From an uncultured Sulfurovum sp. (lineage in GTDB: Bacteria; Campylobacterota; Campylobacteria; Campylobacterales; Sulfurovaceae), in the NCBI GenBank assembly GCA_902727905.1, contig CACVAR010000159.1:1-6268 (forward strand): a stretch of DNA of 6,268 nucleotides, in the 5' to 3' direction. Both the position numbers and the translations under genes were made by a program. This document shows, in pieces, positions 5,966 through 6,268 of this stretch. Position 1 is the stretch's first letter, and every line of letters begins with the position of its first letter. The notes under the pieces were generated by a model. That model ran no database searches. It had not been told where the DNA came from and saw only the letters and a program-made list of their open reading frames with translations.

Positions 5966-6013
5966 GGTTGTCCTTTGTTTTTGTTAAATTTTTAATGTTT
6001 GATGAAATCGAAC

Positions 6014-6268
6014 CTACGCATCGATTTGTTTACGAATTCTTAAGCTCAATTCAGTCAGTTGTTCTGGTTCAACTTCTGACGGTGCTTGGGTTAAGATACA
6101 TTGTGCTTTTTGTGTTTTAGGGAAGGCAATAACTTCTCTAATACTAGAGCTTCCTGTCATAAGCATGATGAGTCTGTCAAGACCTAAAGCAAATCCACCA
6201 TGTGGAGGTGCTCCAAATCTAAAGGCTTCAAGTAAGAAGCCAAATTTCTCTTGGGCTTCTTCTTCTGA
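6014..6268 (-). CDS. aspS: Aspartyl-tRNA synthetase, C-terminal fragment (runs off the right edge)
   Basis: The minus-strand frame is open from the right edge to a TAG at 6014-6016, giving the last 84 residues. They include the class II motif 3 region, GAPPHGGFALGLDR (fragment residues 19-32), whose final Arg contacts ATP. The AspRS-specific Ile-Arg-Glu-Val-Ile-Ala-Phe-Pro-Lys-Thr stretch follows at 43-52, and then the usual Gln-Ala-Pro-Ser tail. The enzyme charges tRNA-Asp with aspartate. In Campylobacterota such as Helicobacter, AspRS is known to be non-discriminating and also charges tRNA-Asn, with later amidation; the residues deciding this lie outside the window. The missing start is simply beyond the edge; nothing suggests a broken gene. 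adk follows 48 nt downstream on the same strand. Confidence 0.97.
   Translation of the reverse strand, partial: SEEEAQEKFGFLLEAFRFGAPPHGGFALGLDRLIMLMTGSSSIREVIAFPKTQKAQCILTQAPSEVEPEQLTELSLRIRKQIDA

Overview
The window looks like chromosomal DNA from a free-living member of the Campylobacterota (Sulfurimonas/Sulfurovum-like). The grounds are low GC content, strong AAGGA-type ribosome sites, a short zinc-less adenylate kinase, and an aspS-adk gene pair of the kind common in that phylum. This assignment is inference; there is no rRNA or other direct phylogenetic marker in the window.

Layout from left to right. (1) A plus-strand gene cut by the left edge (3-1250) appears to encode tandem DUF302-like modules. 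It ends at a perfect 12-bp hairpin (1261-1289) that can terminate transcription from both sides. (2) A minus-strand block follows, read right to left: a small lipoprotein with a C-terminal cysteine cluster (4002-4625), a 12-helix MFS transporter overlapping it by 8 nt (2813-4009), an exported seven-repeat beta-propeller protein (1573-2751), and a 75-residue uncharacterised protein (1297-1524). Good -10 boxes lie just before the propeller gene and the lipoprotein gene. The block is therefore probably one two-gene operon plus one or two single genes. (3) A 273-nt, extremely AT-rich divergent intergenic region (4626-4898). (4) A lone plus-strand gene (4899-5372) encodes what looks like one half of a type I restriction specificity subunit, a single target-recognition domain. 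There is no methylase, no restriction subunit and no second domain nearby. (5) Convergent with it, only 2 nt away, come adk (5375-5965) and the 3' end of aspS (from 6014 to the right edge). Both are housekeeping genes transcribed leftwards.

How the parts work together: aspS and adk are core translation and nucleotide metabolism. The lipoprotein and the transporter are almost certainly translated together and may share a substrate or a process at the cell envelope. The propeller protein and the DUF302-like protein are probably extracytoplasmic or envelope proteins, with no pathway visible from the sequence. No mobile element, CRISPR array, tRNA or rRNA was seen. The best candidates for something undescribed are the orphan half-specificity protein and the lipoprotein/transporter pair. 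Neither is strong evidence for a new system.
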